The position numbers and the translations under genes were made by a program. This document shows, one piece after another, positions 8,403 to 19,088 of a stretch of 51,121 nucleotides of DNA. The stretch's first letter is position 1; each line of letters opens with the position of its first letter. A model generated the notes under the pieces. That model was not told the DNA's origin. It saw only the letters and a program-made list of their open reading frames with translations, and ran no database searches. The DNA is from an uncultured Butyricicoccus sp. (GTDB lineage: Bacteria > Bacillota > Clostridia > Oscillospirales > Butyricicoccaceae), in the NCBI GenBank assembly GCA_904420185.1, contig CAJFUJ010000034.1, positions 1 through 51,121 of the forward strand, written 5' to 3'.

Positions 8403-8813
8403 ATGATACAAAAAGCGGTGGTCAAGCGGATTTTGGACCAGGGTTTGGCCGAAATCGAGGTCCAGCGGCAGAGCGCCTGCGGGCACGACTGCGCCAGCTG
8501 CGGCGGCTGCGGCGCGCCCCAGGAGCGCATCCAGGCGGTGGCGCGCAACATCGTGGACGCCAAGGTGGGCGACACGGTCACGGTCGAAGGGGAAAATAAG
8601 CAGATCATGCGCATGGCGGCGATTGTGTATACCCTGCCGCTGGTGCTGTTTTTCGCCTTTTTCGTGGTGGCCAGCCTGTGCTCGCTGGGCGAGGGCGTGG
8701 CAGGCGCCTTGGGCTGCCTGGGCCTGGCCGTGGGCGTGGCCGTGGCGGTCGGCTATAACAAGCAGGTCAAAAAACGGGGCGGTACCCTGTTCACCATCAT
8801 CAAAAAAGGTTAA
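8403..8813 (+). CDS. RseC/MucC-like Cys-rich membrane protein
   Basis: 136 residues. The N-terminal domain carries a cysteine cluster CGHDCASCGGCG (C-x3-C-x2-C-x2-C, about residues 24-34), suited to an Fe-S cluster. Two hydrophobic segments follow (about 72-92 and 97-118), then a basic tail. This is the layout of RseC, which in Proteobacteria helps reduce SoxR and is linked to Rnf-type electron transfer. In Clostridia such proteins stand alone with unknown partner. The start has AAGGAG upstream. It follows the flavoprotein by 37 bases, so a shared redox role is plausible but only inferred. Confidence 0.85.
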   Translation: MIQKAVVKRILDQGLAEIEVQRQSACGHDCASCGGCGAPQERIQAVARNIVDAKVGDTVTVEGENKQIMRMAAIVYTLPLVLFFAFFVVASLCSLGEGVAGALGCLGLAVGVAVAVGYNKQVKKRGGTLFTIIKKG

Positions 8814-8844
8814 AAATTTTTGAACATTTTTGCCGGCCATTGTC

Positions 8845-8996
8845 CCGGGTTTTGCCGGGGAAATGGGGCGCTTTTTGGCGTAAGACCGCAAAAACGCCCC
8901 GGAATTTCGCCAAATTTGTGGCAAAGTGCGGCGGGAAACCGCACTTTGGGGCGCGGCGGCCGCCTGTGGCCTGTCCGGCGTTGCGGCTGGACAGGC
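8845..8996 (+). other. Cluster of RNA hairpins in the 8814-9083 gap
   Basis: The 270-base gap holds four stem-loops in a row: CCCGG/CCGGG (8845-8859); GGGGCG+TTTTTG paired with CAAAAA+CGCCCC (8865-8900); a perfect 10-bp stem CAAAGTGCGG/CCGCACTTTG (8922-8948); and an 8-bp stem GCCTGTCC/GGACAGGC (8969-8996). None ends in a strong T run on the plus strand, so a plain terminator does not explain them. They may be the 3' UTR of the RseC-like transcript or a structured RNA. A promoter for the next operon follows directly. Confidence 0.55.
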
Positions 8997-9025
8997 TTGT
9001 GTTTTTCATGGAAATCTTGTAGAAT
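8997..9025 (+). promoter_or_regulatory. Probable promoter of the DUF5685 operon
   Basis: TTGTGT (8997-9002), 17-base spacer, TAGAAT (9020-9025), about 58 bases before the DUF5685 start. The -10 is good; the -35 matches consensus at three of six positions. Confidence 0.5.
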
Positions 9026-9083
9026 AGGTTGAATACGGTTTTTAGATGCGCAAGAATGCCAAAGAAAAGGAAAAAACTGCAAT

Positions 9084-9968
9084 ATGTTTGGATTCATCCG
9101 GCCCCTAAAACCTGAGCTGCGCGTGCGGGAAGCTGAGCGGTTTCAAAGCGTCTACTGTGGGCTGTGCCACACAATCGGCAGGCGCTATGGACAGCTGCAT
9201 ACCCTGTTTCTCAGCTACGATATGACCTTTCTGGCGCTCACGCTGCTGAGCCTGCCGCCCGAAGCGCCGCCTATGTGCCGCCGCCGGTGCGTGGCCAGCC
9301 CGCTGCGGCCCAAGGCGGTCTGCCCATCCGGCCCCGAACTGGAACGCACGGCCGACCTGAGTGTGCTGCTGGTCTACCACAAGCTGCGCGACACGGTCGC
9401 CGACGAACGGGGCGCCAAGCGCCTGCTCGGCCGCCTGGGCGCGGCCGCCGTCCGGCCCGGCTACAACAAGGCCCGCAGCCATTTGCCAGAAGTGGACAAG
9501 GAAATGGCCGGGTGTTTGGAAGAGCTGCGCGCGCTGGAACAGGCGCGCGTGCCCTCGCTCGACCGCCCGGCCGACACCTTTGCCCGGCTGCTGGCCGGGG
9601 TGGCGCCAGAGGCCGGGGCGGACACCGAACGCATTTTGCGGCAGATGTTTTACCACACCGGCAGGTGGGTGTATCTGCTCGACGCCTGCGCCGATTTGGC
9701 GGAGGACCTGGCAAGCGGCGCGTATAATCCGGTGGCGTTGCGGTTTGGGCTGTCCAGCCCCGACCTTTCGCCCGTGCGCCGGGAGCTGGAAATTACGCTC
9801 GAGCGCTCACTGGCCGATATCTACAACGCCTTTCAGCTGCTGACCGTCTACCGGGATCGGGAGCTGTTGGAAAATATCATCTGTCTGGGGATGCCTATGG
9901 TGACACGGCAGGTGCTGGACGGAACCTATCAATCGAACGGAGGACAAAGCAGGCATGGATCCTTATAA
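9084..9968 (+). CDS. DUF5685 family protein
   Basis: 294 residues, soluble, mostly helical. The start MFGFIRPLKPELRVRE is typical of the family. A Cys motif YCGLCHTIG (about residues 24-32) and a second cluster (MCRRRCVAS...VC) give at least five cysteines in the first 85 residues, suggesting metal binding. Later parts contain an H-T-G-R-W-V-Y-L-L-D-A-C-x-D-L-x-x-D helix with Asp pairs resembling a polyprenyl-synthase-like or metal-binding helix; I do not press this. The ribosome binding site is poor (AAAAGGAAAAAAC). The next gene, a J-domain protein, overlaps its last 14 bases, and this neighbourhood is conserved in Clostridia. No function is established. Confidence 0.85.
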   Translation: MFGFIRPLKPELRVREAERFQSVYCGLCHTIGRRYGQLHTLFLSYDMTFLALTLLSLPPEAPPMCRRRCVASPLRPKAVCPSGPELERTADLSVLLVYHKLRDTVADERGAKRLLGRLGAAAVRPGYNKARSHLPEVDKEMAGCLEELRALEQARVPSLDRPADTFARLLAGVAPEAGADTERILRQMFYHTGRWVYLLDACADLAEDLASGAYNPVALRFGLSSPDLSPVRRELEITLERSLADIYNAFQLLTVYRDRELLENIICLGMPMVTRQVLDGTYQSNGGQSRHGSL

Positions 9969-10641
9969 AGTGCTGGGTGTGACCCCGCAGACCAGTGACG
10001 ACGACGTCAAACGCGCCTATCGTGAGCTGGCCCGAAAATATCACCCGGATAATTATGTGGGAAGCCCGCTGGCCGACCTTGCGGAAACCCGCATGAAGGA
10101 AATCAACCAAGCGTACGATATGATTATGAATGCCCGCGCGGGCGGCCAGAACGGCGCTGCGGGCGGACCAAGCAGCGGCGCAGGCGGCCCAAACAGCAGC
10201 GCAGGCAGCCAAAGCAGCGGCGCGGGCCGGCAATATGGCGGCGGATATGGGCCGTTTGGCTCTGCAGGCGGACCGTTTGGCGCCGGCGGCGCCAAGGATG
10301 CCTTCAGCGCCCAGATCCGCGACGCCATCAACAAGGGCAACCTGTCGCTGGCTGAGGAGATGCTCCAGCGCAGCCCCAACCGCAACGCTGAATGGTATTT
10401 CCTCATGGGGACGGTGTATTTCCGCAAAGGCTGGTATGATGAGGCCCGCTCGGCATATATGCAGGCCTGCTCGATGGACCCGACCAACATGGAATACCGC
10501 AACGCGCTCAATATGGTCGAAATGGGGGCCGGGTACGGCGGATACCGCCCGGCAAACGGCATGTCGGCGTGCGACTGCTGCGCGACCATGCTGTGCATGA
10601 ACTGCTGTTGCAACAGCTGCTGCGGTCCAGGCGGCTGCTGA
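9955..10641 (+). CDS. J-domain protein with TPR-like segment and Cys-rich tail
   Basis: 228 residues. An N-terminal J domain (MDPYKVLGV ... YHPDNY, with the HPD motif that stimulates DnaK) covers about residues 1-60. A Gly/Ala/Ser/Gln-rich linker follows (about 60-110), then a TPR-like helical region (about 115-185, NAEWYFLMGTVYFRKGWYDE). The end is a striking Cys-rich tail with ten cysteines in the last 23 residues (CDCCATMLCMNCCC...). It lacks the DnaJ zinc-finger arrangement and is a type-III J protein. It overlaps the DUF5685 gene by 14 bases and has GGAGG upstream of its ATG. The tail could bind metal or be a palmitoylation-like or membrane contact; this is inference. Confidence 0.9.
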   Translation: MDPYKVLGVTPQTSDDDVKRAYRELARKYHPDNYVGSPLADLAETRMKEINQAYDMIMNARAGGQNGAAGGPSSGAGGPNSSAGSQSSGAGRQYGGGYGPFGSAGGPFGAGGAKDAFSAQIRDAINKGNLSLAEEMLQRSPNRNAEWYFLMGTVYFRKGWYDEARSAYMQACSMDPTNMEYRNALNMVEMGAGYGGYRPANGMSACDCCATMLCMNCCCNSCCGPGGC

Positions 10642-10684
10642 CGGGGCGGAGAACAAAGAACGGTAGAACGGGGGAGAGAAGCGG

Positions 10685-11209
10685 ATGAAACACGCGTCTC
10701 GCGCGGCGCATGGCGGCCTGCTGACCGCAGCTTCGGTTGTATTGCTGGCGCTTGCTTCGGCCTTTTCACCAGCAGGCTGGGCGTTGTGCATCTGCGCTGG
10801 GCTGGCGGCCGCCCTGCCGCTTTCGCATGGGCAAGCGCGGCTGGGGGTGTTGGTCTATGTGGCGACATCGGTTTTGGCGGCGGTGATCGTGCCGGGCAAA
10901 CGGTATGCGCTGGCGTATATTCTGCTCTTTGGCCTATATCCGCTGGTCAAATATGGAATCGAACGAATGCGCAAGCGCCCGCTGGAATGGGCGCTCAAAC
11001 TGGGGTATGCCTGCGCGTTGGGCGCGGCCGTGTGGCTGCTGCTTACGCGCGGGCTGCTGGCCGCAGGCGGCTGGGCGGCCGGAAAACCGCCCGCAGTGCT
11101 GGCGGCCCTGGCGCTCGCAGCATTTGGGATTTATGATATTTTTCTTTCAAGGTGTATCGCGCTGCTCGGCGTGCTGTTTGGCAAGCGGCCGCCGGATGCG
11201 CGCGAATAA
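10685..11209 (+). CDS. Hypothetical integral membrane protein
   Basis: 174 residues with about five to six hydrophobic segments (roughly 9-28, 31-47, 51-69, 72-92, 104-126, 134-157). There is a basic cytoplasmic loop KYGIERMRKRPLEW in the middle and a basic end (FGKRPPDARE). The ATG follows GGGGGAGAGAAGCGG. It lies between the J-domain gene and yicC on the same strand with short gaps (43 and 24 bases), so it is probably in the operon. I do not recognise a named family. The overall look (small, few charged residues inside segments) would fit a transporter-accessory or ECF-S-like protein, but no specific motif supports this. Confidence 0.75.
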   Translation: MKHASRAAHGGLLTAASVVLLALASAFSPAGWALCICAGLAAALPLSHGQARLGVLVYVATSVLAAVIVPGKRYALAYILLFGLYPLVKYGIERMRKRPLEWALKLGYACALGAAVWLLLTRGLLAAGGWAAGKPPAVLAALALAAFGIYDIFLSRCIALLGVLFGKRPPDARE

Positions 11210-11233
11210 AACGGTGAACGGGAGGACAAACGA

Positions 11234-12109
11234 ATGAAAAGCATGACCGGCTATGGCCGCGGCCGCGCGTCGGCGGACGGGCGGGATATTGTCGTGGAGG
11301 TGCGCGCGGTCAACCACCGGTACTTGGATGTGAGCGTCAAAGCGCCGCGAAGCTACGGCTTTTTGGAGGAGGCGCTCAAAAAGCAGGCAAGCGCGCGGAT
11401 GAACCGCGGCAAGGTGGATATTCTGGTATCGGTGAACGAAACCGGCGCGCGGCAGACCACGGTGGCGCTCGACCTGGCGCTGGCGCGGCAGTACCTGGAC
11501 GCGCTGAACGAACTGCGCGACGCGCTGCACCTGCACGACGACGTGAGCGTGATGAACCTGGCCCGGCTGCCGGACGTGCTGACAAGCGAACGGGCCGAGG
11601 TGGACGCCGAAGAGCTGACAAAGGCGGTGTGCGCTGTGTTCGACCAGGCGGCCGACGTGTTCGACGCCATGCGCGAGCACGAGGGCAGCCGGATGGCCGC
11701 CGACATTACCGGGCGGATGCAGGCCATCCGCGCATTGGTCGGGCAGGTCGAAGTGCGCTCGCCCGAGCGGGTGGAGGCCTACCGCGCCCGGCTGCAAAAA
11801 CGGATGCAGGAAATCTTGGGCGACAACACGGCCGACCCCCAACGCATCCTGACCGAAGCGGCCATCTTTGCAGACAAAACAGCGGTGGACGAGGAAACCG
11901 TGCGGCTGCGCAGCCACCTGGACCAGCTGGAACAGATGCTCGCTGACGCCCAGCCGGTGGGCCGCAAGATGGACTTCTTGGTGCAGGAGATGAACCGAGA
12001 GGCCAACACCATCGGCTCCAAGGCCAACGACACCCAGACCGCCCGGCTGGTCATCGACCTCAAGGCCGAGATCGAAAAGATCCGCGAGCAGGTGCAAAAC
12101 ATCGAATAG
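11234..12109 (+). CDS. YicC family protein
   Basis: 291 residues. The YicC N-terminal domain opens with the signature [10 protein letters not shown] and continues with [18 protein letters not shown]. The C-terminal DUF1732 domain ends with the conserved [14 protein letters not shown] segment. Members act in RNA turnover (an endoribonuclease activity has been described for the E. coli protein). ATG with GGGAGG upstream. It is followed after 10 bases by remA and then gmk, the standard Firmicutes order. Length is normal. Confidence 0.95.
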   Translation: MKSMTGYGRGRASADGRDIVVEVRAVNHRYLDVSVKAPRSYGFLEEALKKQASARMNRGKVDILVSVNETGARQTTVALDLALARQYLDALNELRDALHLHDDVSVMNLARLPDVLTSERAEVDAEELTKAVCAVFDQAADVFDAMREHEGSRMAADITGRMQAIRALVGQVEVRSPERVEAYRARLQKRMQEILGDNTADPQRILTEAAIFADKTAVDEETVRLRSHLDQLEQMLADAQPVGRKMDFLVQEMNREANTIGSKANDTQTARLVIDLKAEIEKIREQVQNIE

Positions 12110-12119
12110 GGGGAAAACG

Positions 12120-12392
12120 ATGAAACTCATCAACATCGGCTTTGGCAATATGGTGGCCGCTGGCCGGCTGGTTGCCATTGTCAGCTCGGAGTCGGCGCCG
12201 ATCAAGCGCCTGATCCAAGAGTCGCGCGACCGGGGCGCGCTGATTGACGCCACCTACGGCCGCCGCACCCGTGCGGTGCTCATCACAGACAGCAACCATG
12301 TGATCTTGTCGGCGATCCAACCAGAGACCATCGCAGGCCGGTTGGACGCACGCGCAGAGGAAGGAGAGGACATTCATGGCGAAACGAGGTAA
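12120..12392 (+). CDS. remA: RemA/DUF370 extracellular matrix regulator
   Basis: 90 residues, start [20 protein letters not shown], with the conserved SAPIKRLI and [18 protein letters not shown] segments. RemA forms ring-like oligomers and binds DNA to activate biofilm-matrix and osmolyte genes in Bacillus; in Clostridia it is best regarded as a DNA-binding regulator of unknown targets. The 3' end overlaps gmk by 17 bases. Confidence 0.95.
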   Translation: MKLINIGFGNMVAAGRLVAIVSSESAPIKRLIQESRDRGALIDATYGRRTRAVLITDSNHVILSAIQPETIAGRLDARAEEGEDIHGETR

Positions 12393-12984
12393 ACTTTTTG
12401 TGCTGACCGGGCCGAGCGGCGCGGGCAAAGGGACCATTTTGGAACACATTCTCAAGGCGGCGCCCAATCTGTTCTTGTCGGTGTCGGCCACAACCCGCGC
12501 CCCGCGCGCAGGGGAACAGGAGGGCATCCACTATTTCTTCCTGTCCCGGGAGGCGTTTGAAGAACGGGTCAAACAGGGCGACTTTTTGGAGTACGCCGAA
12601 TATGTGGGCAACTACTACGGGACCCTGGAAAAGCCGGTGGACGAGCGGCTGGACGAGGGATATGACGTGATCTTGGAGATCGAGGTGCAGGGCGCCATGC
12701 AGATCCACCAAAAGCGCCCGGACGCGGTGCTGGTGTTCGTCGCGCCGCCCTCGATGGAGGAGCTGTCCCGCCGGCTGTACGGCCGCGGCACCGAGGACGC
12801 CCAGGAACGGGAGCGCCGCCTGCAAACCGCCGAGCACGAGATGACCTACAAGGACAGCTTTGACTACATCGTGACAAACGAAGTGCTCGAACGGGCGGTC
12901 GGTGACCTGCTGGCCATTTTCCGCGCCGAGCGCTGCCGCAACAACCCGCGGCAAATCCAGGGAGAGGGGAACACGCAATGCTAA
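12376..12984 (+). CDS. gmk: Guanylate kinase
   Basis: 202 residues. P-loop GPSGAGKGT (about residues 11-19), GMP-binding [13 protein letters not shown](Q)EG and YYGT motifs, and the lid region with R-G-T-E. It phosphorylates GMP to GDP with ATP. The ATG at 12376 has AAGGAGAGG upstream, inside remA. The stop overlaps the rpoZ start (ATG at 12978). Full length for the family. Confidence 0.97.
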   Translation: MAKRGKLFVLTGPSGAGKGTILEHILKAAPNLFLSVSATTRAPRAGEQEGIHYFFLSREAFEERVKQGDFLEYAEYVGNYYGTLEKPVDERLDEGYDVILEIEVQGAMQIHQKRPDAVLVFVAPPSMEELSRRLYGRGTEDAQERERRLQTAEHEMTYKDSFDYIVTNEVLERAVGDLLAIFRAERCRNNPRQIQGEGNTQC

Positions 12985-13307
12985 AACCATCGATGAACGA
13001 GCTGATGAAACGGGTGGGCAACCGCTACCTGTTGGTCAATTTGTGCGCCCAGCGGGCGCGGGACATCGCCCAGCAGGCAGAGGAGAGCGGCGACCCGCTG
13101 CCCGACAAGGCGGTCAAGCTGGCGCTTGACGAGATCGCGGCAGGCGCGATCGTCTATAAGCCCGGCCCCAAGGCCGAGCCGGTGCGCACCTTTGAGCCCA
13201 GCGGCGGCACACTCGACCTGGACTTTGACGATGACCAGAGCTATCTGGACGAGCCCGGCCACGACTTTGGCCTGTCCGGCCAGCACGAGGAGGATCAGGG
13301 CGAATGA
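12978..13307 (+). CDS. rpoZ: RNA polymerase omega subunit
   Basis: 109 residues. The omega core lies in the first 65 residues ([20 protein letters not shown]...AKRA-like NLCAQRARDIAQ ... KAVKLALDEIAAG). The remaining 40 residues form an acidic, low-complexity tail rich in Asp, Glu and Gln (LDLDFDDDQSYLDE), longer than in many relatives. Overlaps gmk by 7 bases and coaBC by 4, so it is embedded in a coupled operon. Confidence 0.92.
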   Translation: MLKPSMNELMKRVGNRYLLVNLCAQRARDIAQQAEESGDPLPDKAVKLALDEIAAGAIVYKPGPKAEPVRTFEPSGGTLDLDFDDDQSYLDEPGHDFGLSGQHEEDQGE

Positions 13308-14500
13308 TCGCGGGAAAAACCGTGGTGCTGGGCGTGACCGGCGGCATCGCCGCCTATAAGGCGGCTGACCTGGTCTCGCGCCTGAAAAAAATGGACCTCA
13401 AGGTGTTCGTGGTCATGACCCAGTCGGCCACCGAGTTCATCACCCCGTTGACACTGGAAACCCTGTCGGGCAACCGGGTGGTGGTGGACACCTTTGACCG
13501 TTCCTTCCCCTGGGAGGTCGAGCACATCGCCCTGGCCAAGCGGGCCGATGGGTTCGCCATCGCGCCCGCCACCGCCAACGTGCTGGGCAAAATGGCCCAC
13601 GGCATCGCTGACGATATGCTCACCACCACCGTGATGGCCACCAAGGCCCCGCTGGTGCTGGCCCCGGCCATGAACACCGGCATGTACGAAAACCCGGTGG
13701 TGCAAGAAAACATCCGGCTGCTGCGCGGACGGGGGGCGCAGATCGTCGAACCCGCGGTCGGCTTGCTGGCCTGCGGCGACACCGGAAAAGGCAAAATGGC
13801 CGACCCGGCCGAGATTGCCGAAGCCATCGAGCGCGCCCTGACCCCCCAGGACCTGGCCGGCAAACGGGTGCTGGTCACAGCCGGCCCCACCCGCGAAGCC
13901 ATGGACCCGGTACGCTTTCTGTCCAACCATTCGACCGGCAAGATGGGCTATGCGCTGGCCCGCCAGGCTTGGCTGCGCGGCGCGCAGACCACCCTGGTGT
14001 CCGGCCCGACCGCGCTGACACCGCCCCAAGGGGTGGAGCTGGTGCCGGTCACGTCGGCGCTCGACATGCGGCAGGCCGTGCTGGACCGGCTGGATACGAC
14101 CGACTGGTTCATCAAAGCCGCTGCGGTGGGCGATTACCGCCCGGCCCATCAGGCCGACCAAAAGCTCAAAAAGCAGGACGGGGACTTGCAGGTGCAGCTG
14201 ACCCGCAACCCCGACATCTTGGCCGAGCTGGGCGGCAAAAAACGCCCCGGTCAACTGCTGTGCGGCTTTTCGATGGAAACCCAGGACCTGCTGGACAACT
14301 CCCGCAAAAAGCTCCAAAGCAAACACTGTGACCTCATGGTGGCCAACAACCTCAAAACCGCGGGCGCAGGCTTTGCCCACGACACCAACGTGGCCACCCT
14401 GCTTTATCCGGACGGGCGGACCGAGCCGCTATCGCTCATGGAAAAGCGGGCGCTGGCCGACTGCGTGCTCGACCGGCTGCTGGACCTGTCGCGGGGGTGA
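13304..14500 (+). CDS. coaBC: Bifunctional CoaBC (PPC synthetase/decarboxylase)
   Basis: 398 residues. N-terminal flavodoxin-like decarboxylase (about 1-180: GVTGGIAAYKAADL, active-site HIALAKRAD, PAMNTGMYENP, and the substrate-clamp Cys in ACGDTGKGKM). C-terminal phosphopantothenoylcysteine synthetase (about 185-398: TAGPTREAMDPVRFLSN, STGKMG, KLKKQ, AADYR-type AAVGDYRPA, NDI-like MVANN). Catalyses two steps of coenzyme A synthesis. Its ATG overlaps the rpoZ stop. Confidence 0.97.
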   Translation: MIAGKTVVLGVTGGIAAYKAADLVSRLKKMDLKVFVVMTQSATEFITPLTLETLSGNRVVVDTFDRSFPWEVEHIALAKRADGFAIAPATANVLGKMAHGIADDMLTTTVMATKAPLVLAPAMNTGMYENPVVQENIRLLRGRGAQIVEPAVGLLACGDTGKGKMADPAEIAEAIERALTPQDLAGKRVLVTAGPTREAMDPVRFLSNHSTGKMGYALARQAWLRGAQTTLVSGPTALTPPQGVELVPVTSALDMRQAVLDRLDTTDWFIKAAAVGDYRPAHQADQKLKKQDGDLQVQLTRNPDILAELGGKKRPGQLLCGFSMETQDLLDNSRKKLQSKHCDLMVANNLKTAGAGFAHDTNVATLLYPDGRTEPLSLMEKRALADCVLDRLLDLSRG

Positions 14501-14504
14501 GACC

Positions 14505-16943
<2,439 letters not shown>

Positions 16944-16962
16944 AATAAAGGAGTCATATGCC

Positions 16963-17445
16963 ATGGCAATTCGCAACATACTAACACAGGGCGACGAGAT
17001 GCTCACCAAGCGGTGCCGCCCGGTGACAAACTTCGACGAGCGGCTGCACATCCTGCTCGACGACATGAAGGACACCCTTGTGCAGTCGGGCGGCGCCGGG
17101 CTGGCCGCACCCCAGGTGGGCGTGCTGCGCCGGGTGGTCGTGCTGCTCGATATCAACCAAGAGCCCGAGGAGATGGTCGAGCTGGTCAACCCCGAGGTAA
17201 TCGAGATGAACGAGCAGGTCCCCACCGTGGAGGGCTGCCTGTCGGTGCCGGGCAAGTACGGCTATGTCGAGCGCCCGACCTGGGCCAAAGTGCGCGCCCA
17301 GGACCGCTTCGGCAACTGGTTCGAGCGCGAGGGCGAGGGCATGGTCGCCCAGTGCTTTTGCCATGAAACCGAACACCTGGACGGCCACCTGTTCACCGAA
17401 AAGGTGCTCGAATACGTCGATCTGGAGCAGGAGAACGCCGAATGA
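16963..17445 (+). CDS. def: Peptide deformylase
   Basis: 160 residues from the ATG at 16963 (MAIRNILTQGDEML), which follows AAAGGAG; an upstream in-frame start inside priA is rejected. All three motifs are present: GGAGLAAPQVG, EGCLSVPG and CHETEHLDGH, supplying the Cys and two His metal ligands and the catalytic Glu. Removes the N-formyl group from new proteins. The stop overlaps fmt by 4 bases, pairing the formylating and deformylating enzymes. Confidence 0.97.
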   Translation: MAIRNILTQGDEMLTKRCRPVTNFDERLHILLDDMKDTLVQSGGAGLAAPQVGVLRRVVVLLDINQEPEEMVELVNPEVIEMNEQVPTVEGCLSVPGKYGYVERPTWAKVRAQDRFGNWFEREGEGMVAQCFCHETEHLDGHLFTEKVLEYVDLEQENAE

Positions 17446-18359
17446 ACATTCTGTTTATGGGAACGCCCGACTTCGCCGTGCCCAGCCTGGAAGGGCTGCT
17501 GCGCGCCGGGCACAACATCGTGGGCGTGGTCACCCAGCCCGACAAGCCCCGCGGCCGCAAAATGGTGCTGACGCCGCCGCCGGTCAAGGCGCTGGCGCTC
17601 GCGCACGGCCTGGACGTCTACCAGCCGGACACCCTCAAGGACGGCGCCCTGCTGCCGCTGCTCGAACGGACCCGGCCCGACCTGATCGCGGTGGTGGCCT
17701 ACGGCAAGCTGCTGCCGGGATATGTGCTGGACTTCCCGGCGCGCGGGTGCATCAACGTACACGGATCGCTGCTGCCGCGCTGGCGGGGCGCCGCACCCAT
17801 CCAGTGGTCGGTGCTCGCAGGCGACCGCTATGCAGGCGTGACCACCATGCAGATGGGCCCGGGGCTGGACACCGGCGACATGTTGCTGCAATACCGCACC
17901 GAGATCGGCCCACGCGAGACCGCGGGTGAGCTGTTTGACCGGCTGGCCGGGGCGGGCGCGCAGTTGCTGTGCGACACCATCGACCGGCTGGATGAAATCC
18001 AGCCGACCCCCCAGGACGGCAGCCAGGCCACCCATGCGTCCATGCTGGACAAATCCATGGCCGAGATCGATTGGTCCAAGCCCGCCGGGCAGATCGACTG
18101 CCTGGTGCGCGGGATGAACCCCTGGCCGGTGGCCTGGACCCGCTTGGACGGACAGGTGATGAAAATTTTCGCAGCCGAGCCGGTAGAGGATTTGTCCGGT
18201 CAAGCGGGTACGGTCTTGCGCGGCAAGGACGAACTGCTGGTCGCCTGCGGCGCGGGCGCGGTGCGGGTGACCGAGCTGCAAATGGCGGGCGGCAAACGCA
18301 TGGCGTCGCGCGACTACCTGCGCGGCCACCCGGTGCCGCCCGGTACACGGCTGGGCTGA
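17442..18359 (+). CDS. fmt: Methionyl-tRNA formyltransferase
   Basis: 305 residues. Starts MNILFMGTPDFAVPSLEGLL. The formyl-folate signature HGSLLPRWRGAAPIQW is present, with the active-site Asn/His/Asp pattern (INVHGS, MGPGLDTGD). C-terminal OB-like tRNA-binding domain from about residue 205 (GMNPWPVAWTRLDGQVMKIF). Adds the formyl group to initiator Met-tRNA. Overlaps def by 4 bases. Confidence 0.97.
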   Translation: MNILFMGTPDFAVPSLEGLLRAGHNIVGVVTQPDKPRGRKMVLTPPPVKALALAHGLDVYQPDTLKDGALLPLLERTRPDLIAVVAYGKLLPGYVLDFPARGCINVHGSLLPRWRGAAPIQWSVLAGDRYAGVTTMQMGPGLDTGDMLLQYRTEIGPRETAGELFDRLAGAGAQLLCDTIDRLDEIQPTPQDGSQATHASMLDKSMAEIDWSKPAGQIDCLVRGMNPWPVAWTRLDGQVMKIFAAEPVEDLSGQAGTVLRGKDELLVACGAGAVRVTELQMAGGKRMASRDYLRGHPVPPGTRLG

Positions 18360-18380
18360 GCGCCCGCATGAGGAGGAGCT

Positions 18381-19088
18381 ATGCTGCCTTATTACTACGG
18401 TTTCGATTACTACTATCTGGTCTTGGTGCTGCCCTGCATCGTGCTGGCGCTGTGGGCGCAGTTCAAGGTCAAATCCACGTTCGGAAGGTATTCCCAGGTG
18501 ATGAGCCGCCGGCATATGACCGGCGCGCAGGCGGCTGCCGCCGTGCTGCGCGCAAATGGCGTGCTGGGCGTGCGCATCGAACGGGTGGCCGGCAACTTGA
18601 CCGACCACTTTGACCCGCGGCAAAACGTCATCCGTCTGTCGCAGAGTGTGTACGATTCTCCTTCGGTGGCGTCCATCGGCGTGGCCGCCCACGAGGCAGG
18701 GCATGCGGTACAGTACGCCATCGGCTACGGCCCGATGAAATTGCGCGCCGCCATCATCCCGCTGACCAACCTGGGCTCGACGCTGGCGCTGCCACTGATC
18801 CTGATCGGGTTCATCTTCAACTACGGCCCGCTGATCACCATCGGCATCGCCTTCTTCGGGTTTTCCACGCTGTTCCAGCTGGTGACCCTGCCGGTCGAGT
18901 TGGACGCCTCCCGCCGGGCGCTCGCGGCCATCCGGTCGGGCGGGCTGCTCTACGACGACGAATACCCCATGGCCAGGAAAACCCTGACCGCTGCGGCGAT
19001 GACCTATGTGGCCGCGCTGGCCGTGTCGCTGGCCCAGCTGCTGCGGCTGATCTTGCTATTTGGCGGACGGGGGCGGCGGGATGAATAA
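18381..19088 (+). CDS. YugP-type zinc metallopeptidase
   Basis: 235 residues. One membrane segment at the N terminus (about 8-28) and two or more in the second half (about 128-175 and 205-230). Zinc-binding HEAGHAVQYA motif (HExxH) near residue 112, preceded by the conserved NVIRLSQSVYDSPSVASIGVA block (given here in part: LSQSVY, SVASIGVAAHE). This is the membrane neutral zinc metallopeptidase family (DUF232/YugP). Substrate unknown. Start has GAGGAGG. Standard position between fmt and rsmB in Clostridia. Confidence 0.93.
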   Translation: MLPYYYGFDYYYLVLVLPCIVLALWAQFKVKSTFGRYSQVMSRRHMTGAQAAAAVLRANGVLGVRIERVAGNLTDHFDPRQNVIRLSQSVYDSPSVASIGVAAHEAGHAVQYAIGYGPMKLRAAIIPLTNLGSTLALPLILIGFIFNYGPLITIGIAFFGFSTLFQLVTLPVELDASRRALAAIRSGGLLYDDEYPMARKTLTAAAMTYVAALAVSLAQLLRLILLFGGRGRRDE

